Positions 34,373 through 45,614 of a DNA stretch of 64,000 nucleotides are shown piece after piece. Numbering within the stretch: position 1 is the stretch's first letter; each line of letters opens with the position of its first letter. Origin of the DNA: Avena insularis (Eukaryota > Streptophyta > Magnoliopsida > Poales > Poaceae); NCBI GenBank assembly GCA_023614405.1, contig CM042689.1:283657533-283721532 (forward strand), read 5' to 3'. The notes beneath the pieces are model-generated. The model did no database searches. It was not told the DNA's origin and saw only the letters and a list, made by a program, of their open reading frames with translations. The translations under genes were made by a program, and so were the position numbers.

Positions 34373-34918
34373 GGAAGGAAAAACAAATGGGTGACCCAAT
34401 CCTAGTGTTTTCTAAAAACTTAAAAAAAAGGTTTCCAAAAGTTTATAGAAGTTTTTGAACAAAGATATAGAGATATGCTATATCTACAAGAAAAACTAAA
34501 TTATAAAAGAACTTCTTATGGAGCCATCCTACCACAACCATATTGCATATCCTTTACTATTGTACTCTTAAGGTGGTTTGCGAGTACATTCAAAGTACTC
34601 ACCAACATTGTCCCTAGCTATTTACTTGGCCAGACTTTCAGAAGCAAGAGGAACGATGGAGATTGCTGACGTCTATGCAAGCTAGGCCGTCTCCCAGTCA
34701 GTCGCCTATAGGTTAAGGCATGGCATGGGCTCTGCGCTTGAAGACTTCCGCTATTGATATTGTATCGCCATAATGGCATTAATGTAAGTACTTGTATTCG
34801 TTTGTTATGGATGTTGTAATGATACTTGTCGGTTATGCTCATGGCTCATTGATCATGTGAACGTGAATTGCAGGCATAACAGGCATTCTCAGACCATAAA
34901 TCCGGGGTGCTACATACT

Positions 34919-34935
34919 TGGTATCAGAGCCATCC
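34919..34935 (+). promoter_or_regulatory. Primer binding site of element E
   Basis: TGGTATCAGAGCCATCC, four bases after the LTR end. Identical to the site in B and typical for initiator tRNA-Met priming. Confidence 0.9.
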
Positions 34936-36190
34936 TGGCTGTAGGAGACCTTAGTTAGCATGGACGTTAGACAGGACAACCCCTATTTTTTGGAAACCAC
35001 CAACTTTCGAAAAACTACTTTATCAAAAGATATTCAAAAGATTTCTTATCTTATCTTCTCTGACTCAAACTATTTGAAAATGGCTTACTCTATATCTCGT
35101 CTACTTCAAATGTTCTGTTTTCACAAACAAGTCTGACTTGGAGACTATGAAGATGGAGATACCGGAATGAAGAGACACTAAGACAAGAAAAACAAAGGAG
35201 CTACCAACAACAAAAGACACTACAAGATCGCCCTACCAACGGATTCCTTCACCGCCTCAAAGGATCAAGTACGTCACCGACGCCACCAGATGGCAAGACA
35301 GAAACCAGGACACCCATATGGTCCATACTTAGGATATATAACCCCAGATAGGATTACCCTTATGGCGCATAGTCATTCCTTGGTATCTATGGTACGCTCC
35401 GCTTGCTTGTCATGTGCTTATCTGATGTTTGAAATATGTTGCTTGTCTGTGTCGGATCACTTGATCCCATTTGTATGACCACATTGTTGGTATGTCCCGA
35501 CATGAACCTTCGTAAGCCCATAACCTGAAACCTCTCCTCAGCAGGATGGCCACATAAAGGAATCCATGATAACCCCTACTCGTGCCTTAGCTCTACTCGC
35601 CCCAAAGGAAAACGATCCTATTCGATCCCCTATCAAATCAATGGTAGGTCCTCGCCATAACACAAAGGTCCCAAGAATCCGGAAAATAAGGAGGACCTAA
35701 GACAAAGAGTCTACTCCGTCATAGTTTCAAAGCAACACAAAGAGTTCGAGTTAGGACCACCCCTCTGAAGCTAACATGCCTCCACCCCGACGAAGGACCA
35801 AGAAGAAGAGTCTCTAATCCACAAAACAATCCCGAGTTAACCCTTACGGCTCCATTGGGTAACCACCATAGCAAGGTAGTTGCAATAAGGCGTCACCGGA
35901 AGACCCCACTTCAAGTGTCATGCCAATGCTCTAAGACAAAGGATCTACCCCAACCCGACGACCTCAAGTAAACCTCTAAGGTGGAAAGACTGCGTCATTC
36001 CACTCAAATCCAGAAGACTGCCTACGCAAAGATAATCCAAGAAGATCTCCAATCCAAGAACCTGCCCCACGTTCCACCACGAGAGTCGTCAGAGGAAACT
36101 GAAACCCTACCTATGCCAACTACTACCTGTATACCTTGATGAATTTGCATCTATATACCTACCCTCACCTCAACAACCAAAACTCTGTAG
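34936..36190 (+). other. Element E 5' leader, conserved with element B
   Basis: Non-coding. Blocks such as GAGACTATGAAGATGGAGAT and ACACTACAAGATCGCCCTAC match B's leader. It contains hairpin copy 1 at 35981-36003 (GTGGAAAGAC / GTCATTCCAC, one stem mismatch), 190 bases before the ORF. Short ORFs here are not shared with B. Confidence 0.65.
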
Positions 36191-36922
36191 ATGGATCCTC
36201 CCCGCTCAGGGAGCATCATCGTTGGAGAAAGCTTCTGGCCCTTTGAAGAGCAACTGGACGACCTACTAAAGATCATCCGTCGCCCCCCACCTATGATCGA
36301 AGGGACAGAGCTTCCTCGCAGCAATTCAATCATAGTTCAGTGGGTCATCAAGACCACCATTCCAGCTCGTGAGAACGACCCCAAGCCCATCATCTTTACC
36401 TTCGTTGACCACAACTGGGTAGATGACGTCGTACAAGAGATACAACACATCATGGCACGCATCTGCAAGATCCATGAAGAGGAGCTAAAAGACACCCCTT
36501 ACCACCTGTTCGGGAAGCGCGACAAGGATGGACTCCCCAATGAATCTTTTCCCACTTGCTGCATTGGCAACCAGCTAGAGATTATGGAATACCTACTCCA
36601 GCGCCACCAACAAGACCTCAACAAGACCCGTCGCTAGAACATCCTCATGCGTATGGATCTCGCCATACTTCATACCTGGGAGAAGAGTCTACAAGCCGCC
36701 AATGTTCGTCTAGAAAGGAGAGTGGCCGCTCAAGCCTCATCAACTTCTAAAGGTGGCAACTCCGAGACTAAAAACGAAGAACTGCCCTTCTATGAGTATC
36801 AACCTATCTTTCAGTCACCACCACCAGAATATCCACCTGCCGAAACAACCATCAAAGAAGGCACGACCCTCACCCTCACTACTGAAGAGATGAATATCCC
36901 CCACACCCTCGAGGAACAGTAG
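36191..36922 (+). pseudogene. Element E single ORF, homologous to the extra ORF of element C
   Basis: Starts at ATG 36191 (MDPPRSGSIIV). There is one in-frame TAG at 36635-36637, and the same frame then continues to TAG at 36920-36922, 243 codon positions in all. Blocks in order: FEEQLDDLLKIIRRP, VQWVIKTTI, IIFTFVDHNWVDDV, IQHIMARIC, TPYHLFGKRDKDGLP, LEIMEYLLQRHQQDLNK. These align one-to-one with the ORF at 24054-24620 of C. The C-terminal part is Pro- and Glu-rich. No catalytic or zinc motif is visible. It may be an accessory or gag-like protein, but function is unknown. Confidence 0.72.
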
Positions 36923-37001
36923 TAGCCAAAGTCAGTACCCCAACCCAAGGATGGTGACAATATTCAAGCAGTACTCATGGAGTAGTCTTTCCCACCCCCC
37001 A
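36923..37001 (+). other. Element E internal sequence up to element F
   Basis: 79 bases of non-coding sequence ending CACCCCCCA. No 5-bp duplication matches the sequence after F (CCTCGACTC at 58300). Confidence 0.5.
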
Positions 37002-37710
37002 TGTTGGGGGGATGACCCTAGGTAGGGTCAAGGTAAGTGAAAAGAGAAAGGAGCATTCAGGATCAAGGCCGGATCTAGTTATGATCCGGTCGAGTCATGT
37101 ATGAGTCGGCTGAATGAGGTCTGACTTTCCCCAAGTCAAGTAGTTGAGACTTGACTCGACCGACATAAGAGGTATGTCGGTGTAACACTGTCGTGCATCT
37201 TAAGTGCAGGTTAAGGTCAAGCCTAGTCATTCAAGGCGAGGCCGGGTCAAGGGAAGCTTGTCCAGGAAGCAGAGGAACAGAGGAAGGTCATGGAGGTGAC
37301 AGTCCTCAGGCCCGAGGCTCACATGTGGTGGGTTCTGTGTCTTTGCCATCAATATAAGGGGGACACGGAAAGAGGCCCGCCAAGTTACCGCTTTGGGACA
37401 AGCATATTCCACGAATATGCTTGTCCACATCATCCCTAGAAGGCATCATGCCACTCCATTATAAGGAGTGACTGGGCGTCTGGAGAAGGGGATCGACTCA
37501 TTTTTCTCACAGAGCACTAGTTGTAGCTTCTTCTTCCTCTCGCTCATACAGCTCGAGGAGCAAGTGTAGCTCCATTGGTGTTGAAGAAAGATTAAGTTCT
37601 AGCATTCTGAGTGTAAAAACCACTACATCTTCCCTCCCTGGATCCCACTAGCATCCATTGGCCCCCAACTTAAGCCTACCCATGGCATCTGCTGTGCCAC
37701 CACCACGACA
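37002..37710 (+). repeat. 5' LTR of element F
   Basis: 709 bp, from TGTTGGGGGGATGACC to CCACCACCACGACA. TATAAGG box at 37460-37466. Colinear with 57508-58299, but the latter holds an extra stretch of about 83 bases (around 57771-57865). An ATG at 37682-37684 near the LTR end is in frame with gag. Confidence 0.93.
37460..37466 (+). promoter_or_regulatory. TATA box of element F 5' LTR
   Basis: TATAAGG in the context CCATTATAAGGAGTGACTGG. Conserved in the 3' LTR at 58052-58058. Confidence 0.6.
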
Positions 37711-39850
37711 GTTGGCACCCACCATGGGGCCAGCAGCGGTGCTAGCTGGAGTCAAGATCCGGACAGGAAACTTCATCGACACAGGCGAGTGCGTCGTCTC
37801 CGGCTTAGTCTAGAGATTCGACATCTGGGACTACGTCAGAGAAAACGCTGGCATCTTTGGAGCAAGACCACCCCCACGCAACGGCGTCTTCATCAACTTG
37901 GGTGCTCACAAGATCTATGTATACATCGACACGTCTCACGTCTATCCGCGCGGAGTCATCCTCGCGGGAGATCCTCCACTCAGCGCTGCGAGCGATCAGC
38001 ATAACGCTCGCCCCGCGGGCAGTGTTGAGGTGATGATGCCAGCACTGGCACCAGCAGCAGGAGCCGGACCAAGAAAGAACCCGGCGACGGTGGACCCGGC
38101 AGCAGCTAAGCGAGGAGACGCAAAGCAGGCAGTAGTAGATCAGTCAACGGAATAGGAACCTGAGGTGCAGGGGGTAACGGTATAGTACCCGGCGAAGAAC
38201 CTCAGGGCGGCGAATGCGGCAGCCTCGGAGTTGGAGGGTTTAACCGGGGAATCCCGGCAAAGGCAACAAGAAAGAGTAAATGAGCTGGTACGCATCGCGA
38301 ACCAATAGAATGAGGAGATACTCAGAGCTAACCCGACAAAGCCAGGAGGTTCGCGCATGGTTCACTCGGCTGGGGATGCACCAGGGTTATCAGCTGCCGC
38401 GGCATCCTCAACCAAATAGGCTACAAAAAGATAAAGCAGTGACCTCGGGAAAAAGAAACAAACAAATTGTCCCATATGACCCGGTAGTGGCCAGAAAGTT
38501 TAATGAAAATAAAGGCAATGGAAGCCAAGGTAACAGGGGTGAAAGAAACCCTGGCCGCGGCAATAGAGAGCATGTGAATCTCGGAAGGGGGAACCCCGAG
38601 AATAATAACCCAGCCAAAGGGAGACGGTATCACCCGCAAGATCATCAGTCGAGGAATGAACCTCGGTAGGGAGAAATGCATGACATGTTCCACATAACCC
38701 GGCACATGACAGATACAATGATGGTTATTCGAAAATGTAAAATGCTAGATTTGTTGGGCGAAACCACTATGGGGTGGAAGAAAGAGATGTGGACAGAAAT
38801 TTGTCGTCGAATGATGCAAGATTAAAACTTGATAGGCTATATTGGTCCGAGTTATTAGAGGAACAAGGTCCTCCTGGTCCGGCATGTTTTGGGCCCCGGA
38901 TTATGAGTGAGACACCTATCCCAAACTTCCAGTTGGCAAGAGGCATGAAAACATATAATGCTGGTACTAAACCACAAGACTGGTTGATTGACTATGCCAC
39001 GACAATGAAAATTGCACGGGGAAATTTGAGATGGGCTATGAGATATGTGCCCCAGATGTTGGAGGGGTCGTCCAGGGTCTGGCTGAATAACTTACCAGCC
39101 GGAAGTATCAATTTCTGGTTAGACTTTGAGGAGATACTTGTCAGTAACTTCACCAGTACATACAAGAGTCCGAATAGGCCTCAACAACTGGCAATGTGCA
39201 AATAGAGACCAAATGAGACCGATAGAGAATTCCTGACACGATGGTGCAACCTCAGAAACTCTTGTGAAGGAGTAATTGAATCACAAGCGATTGCTTGGTT
39301 TGCACAAGGGTGTAGATATGGAAGTGTGTCGTGGCAAAGATTACAAAGAGATATGCCAACTACATTGGCAGAGACAATCAGAATAGCCGATTCATATGCA
39401 CTAGGTGATCCAACTCAACCTGAGCTTATGTCGGTAGAACACCTTGAGAAACATGACCATTACATTCGTGATGGCGCAGGATCATCCCGGCAGAATGAAT
39501 TCCGAAGTAGAAGAAGAGATGACATGCCGGATTACAGATACGGTTCGAATCAGGTTGCTGCAGTTACTTAGGACTAGCCGGGTGCAGGAAGCAATTAGTG
39601 CCAGAAGAACGGTCCTTAGCAATGGACGCCGAGGAATGATGGGAAGAAACAAAGAACTCCCGAACAGAAGAAGCAATGGCAGGAGAGGCTGAAGTACACG
39701 TTTGAGTCAATGTTGGATCAACTATGTAGGTTCCACATGCCTAACCCGGTAAAACCGGCCAACCACACAACTCGTCAGTGTGCATGGATGAAGAGCGCAA
39801 TGGGAAACCTGATAGTAATGCAGGTGCCACAGCAGCAATCACATCATCCA
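37682..39850 (+). pseudogene. Element F gag, degenerate
   Basis: One reading frame carries gag with scattered stops (TAG 37811-37813, TAG 38153-38155, several in 38170-38770, TAG near 39203). The N-terminal part reads through the LTR end and PBS, then NFIDTGECVV, RFDIWDYVRE, AHKIYVYIDTSHVYPRG, and an Ala/Pro-rich linker. The capsid-like Retrotrans_gag region is at about 38910-39420: YNAGTKPQDWLIDYATTMK, VWLNNLPAGSINFW, REFLTRWCNLRNSC, DMPTTLAETIRIADSYALG. No clear CCHC knuckle is visible in the decayed tail. A stretch of about 300 bases (38410-38700) is Gly/Arg/Asn-rich and shifted in frame. Confidence 0.78.
37711..37730 (+). promoter_or_regulatory. Primer binding site of element F
   Basis: TTGGCACCCACCATGGGGCC follows the LTR end. 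It resembles the TTGGCGCCCACCGTGGGG type found in Tat-lineage elements, with base changes. The tRNA is not certain. Confidence 0.6.
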
Positions 39851-39886
39851 TAGCAGCCGCAGCTTACAGGAGGAAATGCACATCAA

Positions 39887-41757
39887 TTGATGTTACCTCC
39901 ACCACCTCTGAGGTATGAGAATCATGACTGGAGAGATGCAGTTCACCATGTGGTGAACCAAGGCCAAGATGGCAGAGGGAACCCCGGAAATAATGGACGC
40001 AATGAGTACATGGAGCACCATCATTCATACTGTGTATTCACCATGGAACAGCAAGACAGGCAGAGCATACATCACCGGAAAATGGAAGTAAATGCAGTTA
40101 TGCCAGCAATTCCAAGGTTTATGCTATGGTCAGATCAAGAGATAACTTGGGGCATTAGAGATCATCCCAAGATCATGCCAAACCCCTGGTTATATGCCTT
40201 GGTGCTAGACCCAATGTTTGTTGGACCCAGTATCAACGTGAAGTTTTCAAAGGTGCTGATAGAAAACGGAAGCAACATCAACATTATGTACAAGGACATG
40301 ATGCATAAACTCGGCATCTCTCCGAATATGCTGTAGTCGACCAAGACAACTTTTCATGGGATAGTTCCAGGACTGTCCTGCGAGCCCATTGGGAAGGTCC
40401 GAGTAGACGTCTTATTCGGCACAAGGGAGAATTGCAGAGCAGAGAATTTGAAATTTGAGGTGGTAGATCTAGAAAGTTGCTATCATGCATTACTCGGACG
40501 GCCGTCTTTTTCTAAGTTTATGACCATCTGCCACATTGGTTACTTAAATATGAAGATTCCATGACCACAAGGGGTAATAACAATAGTCGGAGACTACATG
40601 AAATCGATGGAATATGCTTCGGCCGAATCAAATATGGCCAAATCTTTGGTGATCGCAAGGGAGAAAAATAGAATTCAGGAGGTTGCAGCTTTAGCTCAGT
40701 CGGTAGATCTTAACATGCCGGCACTTGCTAACCCGCATGGAAGTGTGTCCTTCCAGCCGACTAAGGAGACAAAGAAAATTCAGATCGACGATCAGTTCCC
40801 AGAGCGCACCATCACCATTGGTGCCGACCTGAATGATAAATAGGAAAGCGAGCTCACCAACTTCCTCCATGAGAATCTGGATATCTTTGCATGGTCTACA
40901 CAAGATCTGCAAGGAATACCGAGGGAGTTGGCTGAGCACTCTTTGCATGTACGGCTAGGAGAAAGCCCGGTGAAGCAACCTCTTTGCCGCTTCGCCGAAG
41001 ACAGGAGAAAAATCATAGGGGATGAGATAGATTGGCTCCTTGTGGCCGGGTTTATTATGGAAGTACTTCATCCGAATTGGCTGTCTAACCCGATGTTGGT
41101 AGAGAAGAAAAAGGATGACCCGAACGTAGCTGTCGTTTGGCGCATGTGCATCGATTACACGAACCTTAACAAGGCATGTCCCAAGGACCCTTTTCCTTAC
41201 TTAGGATAGACCAGGTTATTGATTCAAACTCAGGTTGTGAACTATCATCATTTCTAGATGCGTATTCTGGCTTCCACCAGATACCATTAAACCCGGCTGA
41301 TCAAATAAAAATTGCCTTTATCACCCCGTATGGGGCTTATTGTTATCGCACCATTCCATTCGGCGTGCGCAATGCAGGAGCCACGTACCAAAGGTGTATG
41401 CAAAAATATTTGCATGATCAGATTGGAAAAAATGTTCAAGTATATGTTGATGATGTGGTTATAAAGACCAAAGAGAGCCATACGCTCCTAGAAGATATCC
41501 GGCAGACGTTCACGAATCTGAGGAGATTCCGAATGAAGCTAAACCTGGAAAAGTGCACCTTCGGTGTACCAGCCAGAACATTACTCGGCTTCCTTGTGTC
41601 TAGCCGAGGCATAAAACCAAATCCGACTAAAATTCGAGCAGTTGAAAGGATGGAACTGCCAAAGTGCCTCAATCATGTTCAGAAATTTACAGGATGTCTT
41701 GCATCTTTAAGTCGGTTTGTGAGTCGGCTAGGTGAAAAAGCATTGCCTTTGTATTAG
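39887..41757 (+). pseudogene. Element F protease and reverse transcriptase, degenerate
   Basis: The protease region (about 40150-40550) shows VLIENGSNINIMY where an Asp-x-Gly-Ser catalytic motif is expected, so the active-site Asp is replaced. It ends in LLGRPSF. RT follows: WLSNPMLVEKKKD, WRMCIDYTNLNKACPKDPFP, then a frameshift near 41200, then DAYSGFHQIPL, PFGVRNAGATYQR, catalytic YVDDVVIK at 41443-41466, and LLGFLVSSRGI. Stops: TAG after SPNML (40334-40336), TGA near 40562, TAG near 40841. The RT core itself is uninterrupted after the frameshift and keeps both catalytic Asp residues of YVDD. Confidence 0.85.
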
Positions 41758-42780
41758 TTGATGAAAAAATCTGATAAATTTACCTGGACACCTCAGGCTT
41801 ATAATGCTTTTCATGAGTTAAAAAATATGCTGGCATAGCGCCAATTTTAACCTCGCCACTATCAAAAGAGTCCATGCTACTCTATGTAGCAGCAACGAAC
41901 CGAGTTGTGAGCACTGTGATAGTTGTAGAGCGTGATGAGGAAGGCAAGTTGGTACAAAGGACAATTTATTACCTAAGCGAGGTATTGTCAGCCTCAAAGC
42001 AAAATTATCCACATTACCAGAAAATGGCTTATGGAGTATATATGTCAGAAAAAATCTCAAGCATTATTTTGAGGAACACCCCATAAAGGTAATTTGCATG
42101 GCACCAATAGTCGAGATAATGAGCAACAAAGATGCAAGCGGAAGAATAGAAAAATGGGAAATTGAGTTATCCCCCTATGCCCCACAATATGATAAACGAG
42201 TTGCAATCAAATCTCAGGCAGTGGCCGACTTTTTTGTCGATTGGGCTGAGATACAGTATGAACCTCCATTGGCCAATATGAACTATTGGACGACGCATTT
42301 TGATGGTCCAAACTAAGAAATGGGTTAGGAGCAGGAATAGTATTAACCTCTCCAAAGAAAGATCAACTGAAATGTGTTCTACAAATACACTTTGCTACAT
42401 CAAACAATGTAGCCGAATATGAGGCACTTGTCCATGGCCTAAAGATGGCGAAAGAAATTGGCATACGTCGGATTTTATGCTTCGGAGATTCGAACCATGT
42501 AGTCCTGCAGGTATCAGGAAATTGGGACGCATTGGATGCAAACATGGCCTTTATCGGTTTCATGCACAAAAGATTAGTGGTTATTTCGATGGGTATGAAT
42601 TTCATCACATACCTCGAGCAAAAAATGATGTTGTGGATGCCCTGTCGAAGCTCGGATCGACCACACAGTCAATTCCACCTGGTATTGCCTCAGAACACCT
42701 TAGAAATCCATCAATCATACCTTCCCCAGAGTTTGAATCAATTCGTCTCTCATTAGATCAGAAATCAGAATTTGTTCCAA
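41758..42780 (+). pseudogene. Element F RNase H and second RNase H-like domain
   Basis: The canonical RNase H lies at 41818-42080 (LYVAATNRVVSTVIV, IYYLSEVLSASKQNYPHYQKMAYGV). A connecting stretch (WEIELSPYAPQYDKRVAIKSQAVADF) at 42098-42316 leads to the second, archaeal-type RNase H-like domain (SNNVAEYEALVHGLKMAKEIG, then GDSNHVVLQ) ending HHIPRAKNDVVDALSKLGS. It changes frame at least three times (near 41830, 42090 and 42480-42560). Tandem RNase H domains are a known trait of the Tat clade, which supports the lineage call. Confidence 0.8.
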
Positions 42781-44195
42781 TGGAAATCGATAAGGGAAAT
42801 GAGCCGAGTAACCCGGGGATTGATTCGGCTAACCAGGGAGCTGATTGGGAAAAATTGGCAAACATTATATCGGGAGAAGTAATGGAAATTGATGAGACAG
42901 TAACCCTGGGGCAGGACATGCCGGGATGGGTAGAGCCAATATTCCTGTTCCTCAAAAATAATACCCTACCGAATAATGAGGTCCTTGCTAGGAAGATAGT
43001 AATGAGGGCAAAGGCTTACATGATAATTAATAATGATCTTTATAAGAGAAGTGTAACAAACATGTTGCAACAATGTGTTAGCCCGACAAAAGGACAAGTG
43101 ATCCTCTTGGACATACATCAAGGCCAATGTGGACACCACGCCTCATCCAGAGCCCTTGTGGCCAAAGCATCCCAAGACGGATTTTATTGGCCAAGTGCGC
43201 TAAAGGAAGAAAAACAATTGGTAGCAAGGTGAAATGGCTGTCAGAGAAATGCCAGCAAAATACATATGCCTGCGTCCGAGTTAAAAACAATACCAATCAC
43301 TTGGCCATTCTCCGTATGGTTCCTGTATATGGTAGGTCCATTTAAGCCGGCACGCAGAGGCATGACTCACATTTTGGTCATGGTGGACAAGTTCACAAAA
43401 TGGATAGAGGTAAAGCCAATAAGAAAGTGTGACAGGCCCACATCAGTGAAATTTCTCAAAGACATCATTCTAAGATATAGATACCCACACAGTATCATTA
43501 CGCACAATGGCAAAAAATTTGCTGAAGGAGCCTTTGCTCGTTTCTTCCAAGAAAAGCGCATAAGACTCGATGTTGCCTTGGTAGCACATCCGGCATTAAA
43601 CAGACAAGTAGAAAGGTCAAATGGACTCATATTATCCGGAATAAAACCTCGGCTTGTAGAACCAATCCAAAGGTCGGCAAGTTGTTGGATTGGAGAACTC
43701 CCATCAGTTCTATGGAGTTTAAGAACTACCCCAAACAGATCAACGGGGTAAACCTCATTCTTCCTTGTATATGGGGCAGAAGCTGTGCTCCCAGCCGATA
43801 TAGTGCATGATTCACCTAGAGTCAGCAAGTATACAAACACCAAAGAAAATGAAGTATCCCGGCAAGATGATGTAGATCTATTAGAAAAAGCAAGAGAGTT
43901 GGCATTGTCCAGGTCAACCATTTATCAACAAGACCTTAGACGCTACCATAGCAAGAAGGTAAATCCCTGAGTCTTCAAGGAAGGAGATCTGGTCTTCCGG
44001 CTAGTGCAACACACGGCCGGCATGCATAAGTTGTCGCCCCCATGGGAAGGCCCATTCATCATGAGCAATGCACTGCACAACGACGCAAATTACCTCATAG
44101 ATGCTCAAGCACCAGAAAGGAATAAGACGGAAAAATCCAGAGACGAGTCAAAAAGGCCATGGAATGTAGCATTACTTCGTCCATTGTACACTTAG
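42781..44195 (+). pseudogene. Element F integrase, degenerate
   Basis: The zinc-binding region is near 43110-43250 (CGHHASSRALVAKASQDGFYWPS), interrupted by a stop and frameshift. The catalytic core is at 43266-43751: MVDKFTKWIEV has the first Asp, IITHNGKKFAEGAF has His where the second catalytic Asp is expected, and ALNRQVERSNGL keeps the Glu. The C-terminal part (LVYGAEAVLPADI, HKLSPPWEGPFIM) runs to TAG at 44193-44195 after WNVALLRPLYT. There are stops at 43749-43751 and 43968-43970. No chromodomain follows. The enzyme is probably inactive. Confidence 0.83.
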
Positions 44196-45050
44196 AGGAA
44201 GTGTATTGTATCCAGTATTATTATATGTCAGTTTTATATGTCAAGAATGAACCAATGAGGCCTCGGCAACTCGAGCAGTGACTCGGGGACTGCCCCATTT
44301 TATTTATCACTAAGATTATGTATTTGATATGAATGAGACCTCGACAACTCAAGCAGTGACTCGGGGACTGCCCCATATTATTTATCACTAAAATTATGTA
44401 TTTGATATGCATGAGACCTCGGCAACTCAAGCAATGACTCGGTTAATACCCCATGTTTTTATTACTAGGAATATGTATTTGATTTATCAAAAATAAATCA
44501 GTAAATGAGACCTTAGAAACAAGAGCACTAACTCCGGGACTGCCCTGTGTTATCTATCTTGCTATTATATATTTGATATGTCGGATGATCTATATATCCA
44601 TCAATTCAAATTTGTAACGTGTGGACATCGGAAGCAACATCTCTGACCTATCGCGCTCTAAAGAGAGACCTTATGATAAATGAGATAAGAGCCAACGGAA
44701 AATCAAACACACGAAAAGCGACTAAGGAATACACAAGCCGACACAAGCTATATTATCTTTCATAGGACTACTGTGGTGTATTAACCAAAGCGCTCATTTT
44801 CAAACATAGCTCGCAATCTCTAAAAAACCCGAATAATCAAATATGTTTGTTTCAAACCTATGGATTAAAAATCACAAATTATAATACACGCTGAATAACT
44901 CAACCATAACGGTAACAACTTAACGATTAGCATAGCATATAAAAGATTCTGAACTTATACAGATCAAACAGTACCAAAAGATGAAGATTGTTTTAAAACA
45001 ACATACGCCGGCATACTGAGGACTTAGCAAATAAAGAGTTTTATAGCTCA
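44196..45050. repeat. 78-bp tandem repeats downstream of element F pol
   Basis: Three units with 78-bp spacing, anchored by CCTCGGCAACTC at 44261, 44339 and 44417, and a diverged fourth near 44511. Each unit contains CAGTGACTCGGGGACTGCCCC or a variant of it. The array lies just after the pol stop. From 44560 to 45050 I see only AT-rich sequence with no gene. The minus-strand ORF at 44221-44430 is simply the repeat read in frame. Confidence 0.85.
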
Positions 45051-45278
45051 GGCTTTAACCGCAGCCGGGTCATCGGCAGAAGGGGTAATGGCAGAGGCAG
45101 GGGCATCCGAAGTAGGTATCTCGGCTACCACCGAAGGCACCTAGACTTCTATAGAAGCAATAGTTTCAGGAGCAGGAACCTCCGAGGTTGCCTTAACCTC
45201 CGAGGTTGCCTTAACCTCCGAGGAAATTACCTCGGCATCGACCAAAGTAACTGGGGCATCTTGAGTATTGGCCGTTTG

Positions 45279-45614
45279 TCACGAAGCTCCACCTTGGGCT
45301 TGGGAAGCTTCAGTTCCCTTGGAAGAAGACCGAGCTTCAATGTTTCTTCCCGAACCACCACTTGACTCGTTAGAACTTCTAGAGTTTTCATCCGAGTCAT
45401 ATTCATCACCGGAGTCTCCTTCAAACTCATCGCCATCAGCGGCCTCAATGTTTTCTTCGGCCTTGTCTGAGAGAAAACTCGGCCCCTCATTCCATTGATG
45501 CACATTTGCATACTCAATGAGTTGATAGGCACGGGCTTGGCGGCGAGCAATATAATCCGTATTTTCGACCCAAGTAGATCCGGTATGCAAATTCATCAAT
45601 GTGTCGAGGGACAT
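45279..45614 (-). pseudogene. Antisense gene of F, Ser/Glu-rich C-terminal exon
   Basis: Open for about 111 codons. Begins with a stretch resembling SLDTLMNLHTGSTWVENTD, ARRQARAYQLIEYANVH and then becomes acidic and Ser-rich (EEDN-type runs, SSNESSGGSGRN). Typical low-complexity tail of these antisense proteins. Imperfect GAGGTTGCCTTAACCTCC repeats lie just beyond (45179-45225). Confidence 0.55.

Larger units (their letters stand above)
33901..34914 (+). repeat. 5' LTR of element E, 3' end only
   Basis: Homologous by eye to the reverse complement of about 1015-1990 in B. It holds three tandem hairpins (34289-34372), the palindrome module (34150-34190) with CTCTATAGAG (34159-34168), and the hairpin GAGTACATTCAAAGTACTC (34582-34600). 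Ends GGTGCTACA at 34914. No coding content. Confidence 0.8.
33901..37001 (+). mobile_element. Element E, LARD-like LTR retrotransposon, 5' portion
   Basis: Plus-strand relative of B: partial 5' LTR (33901-34914), PBS (34919-34935), leader (34936-36190), one ORF (36191-36922). Element F then interrupts it, and the 3' internal part resumes at 58300. LTR end CCGGGGTGCTACA, PBS and leader are close to those of B. Only about 1 kb of LTR is present because element A's LTR abuts it. The rest may lie left of A, outside the window. Like B it encodes no protease, RT or integrase. Confidence 0.8.

Noticed and set aside
44221..44430. 69-codon minus-strand repeat protein
   Set aside because: The apparent protein repeat is the 78-bp DNA tandem repeat read in frame. 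No start context and no homologue.
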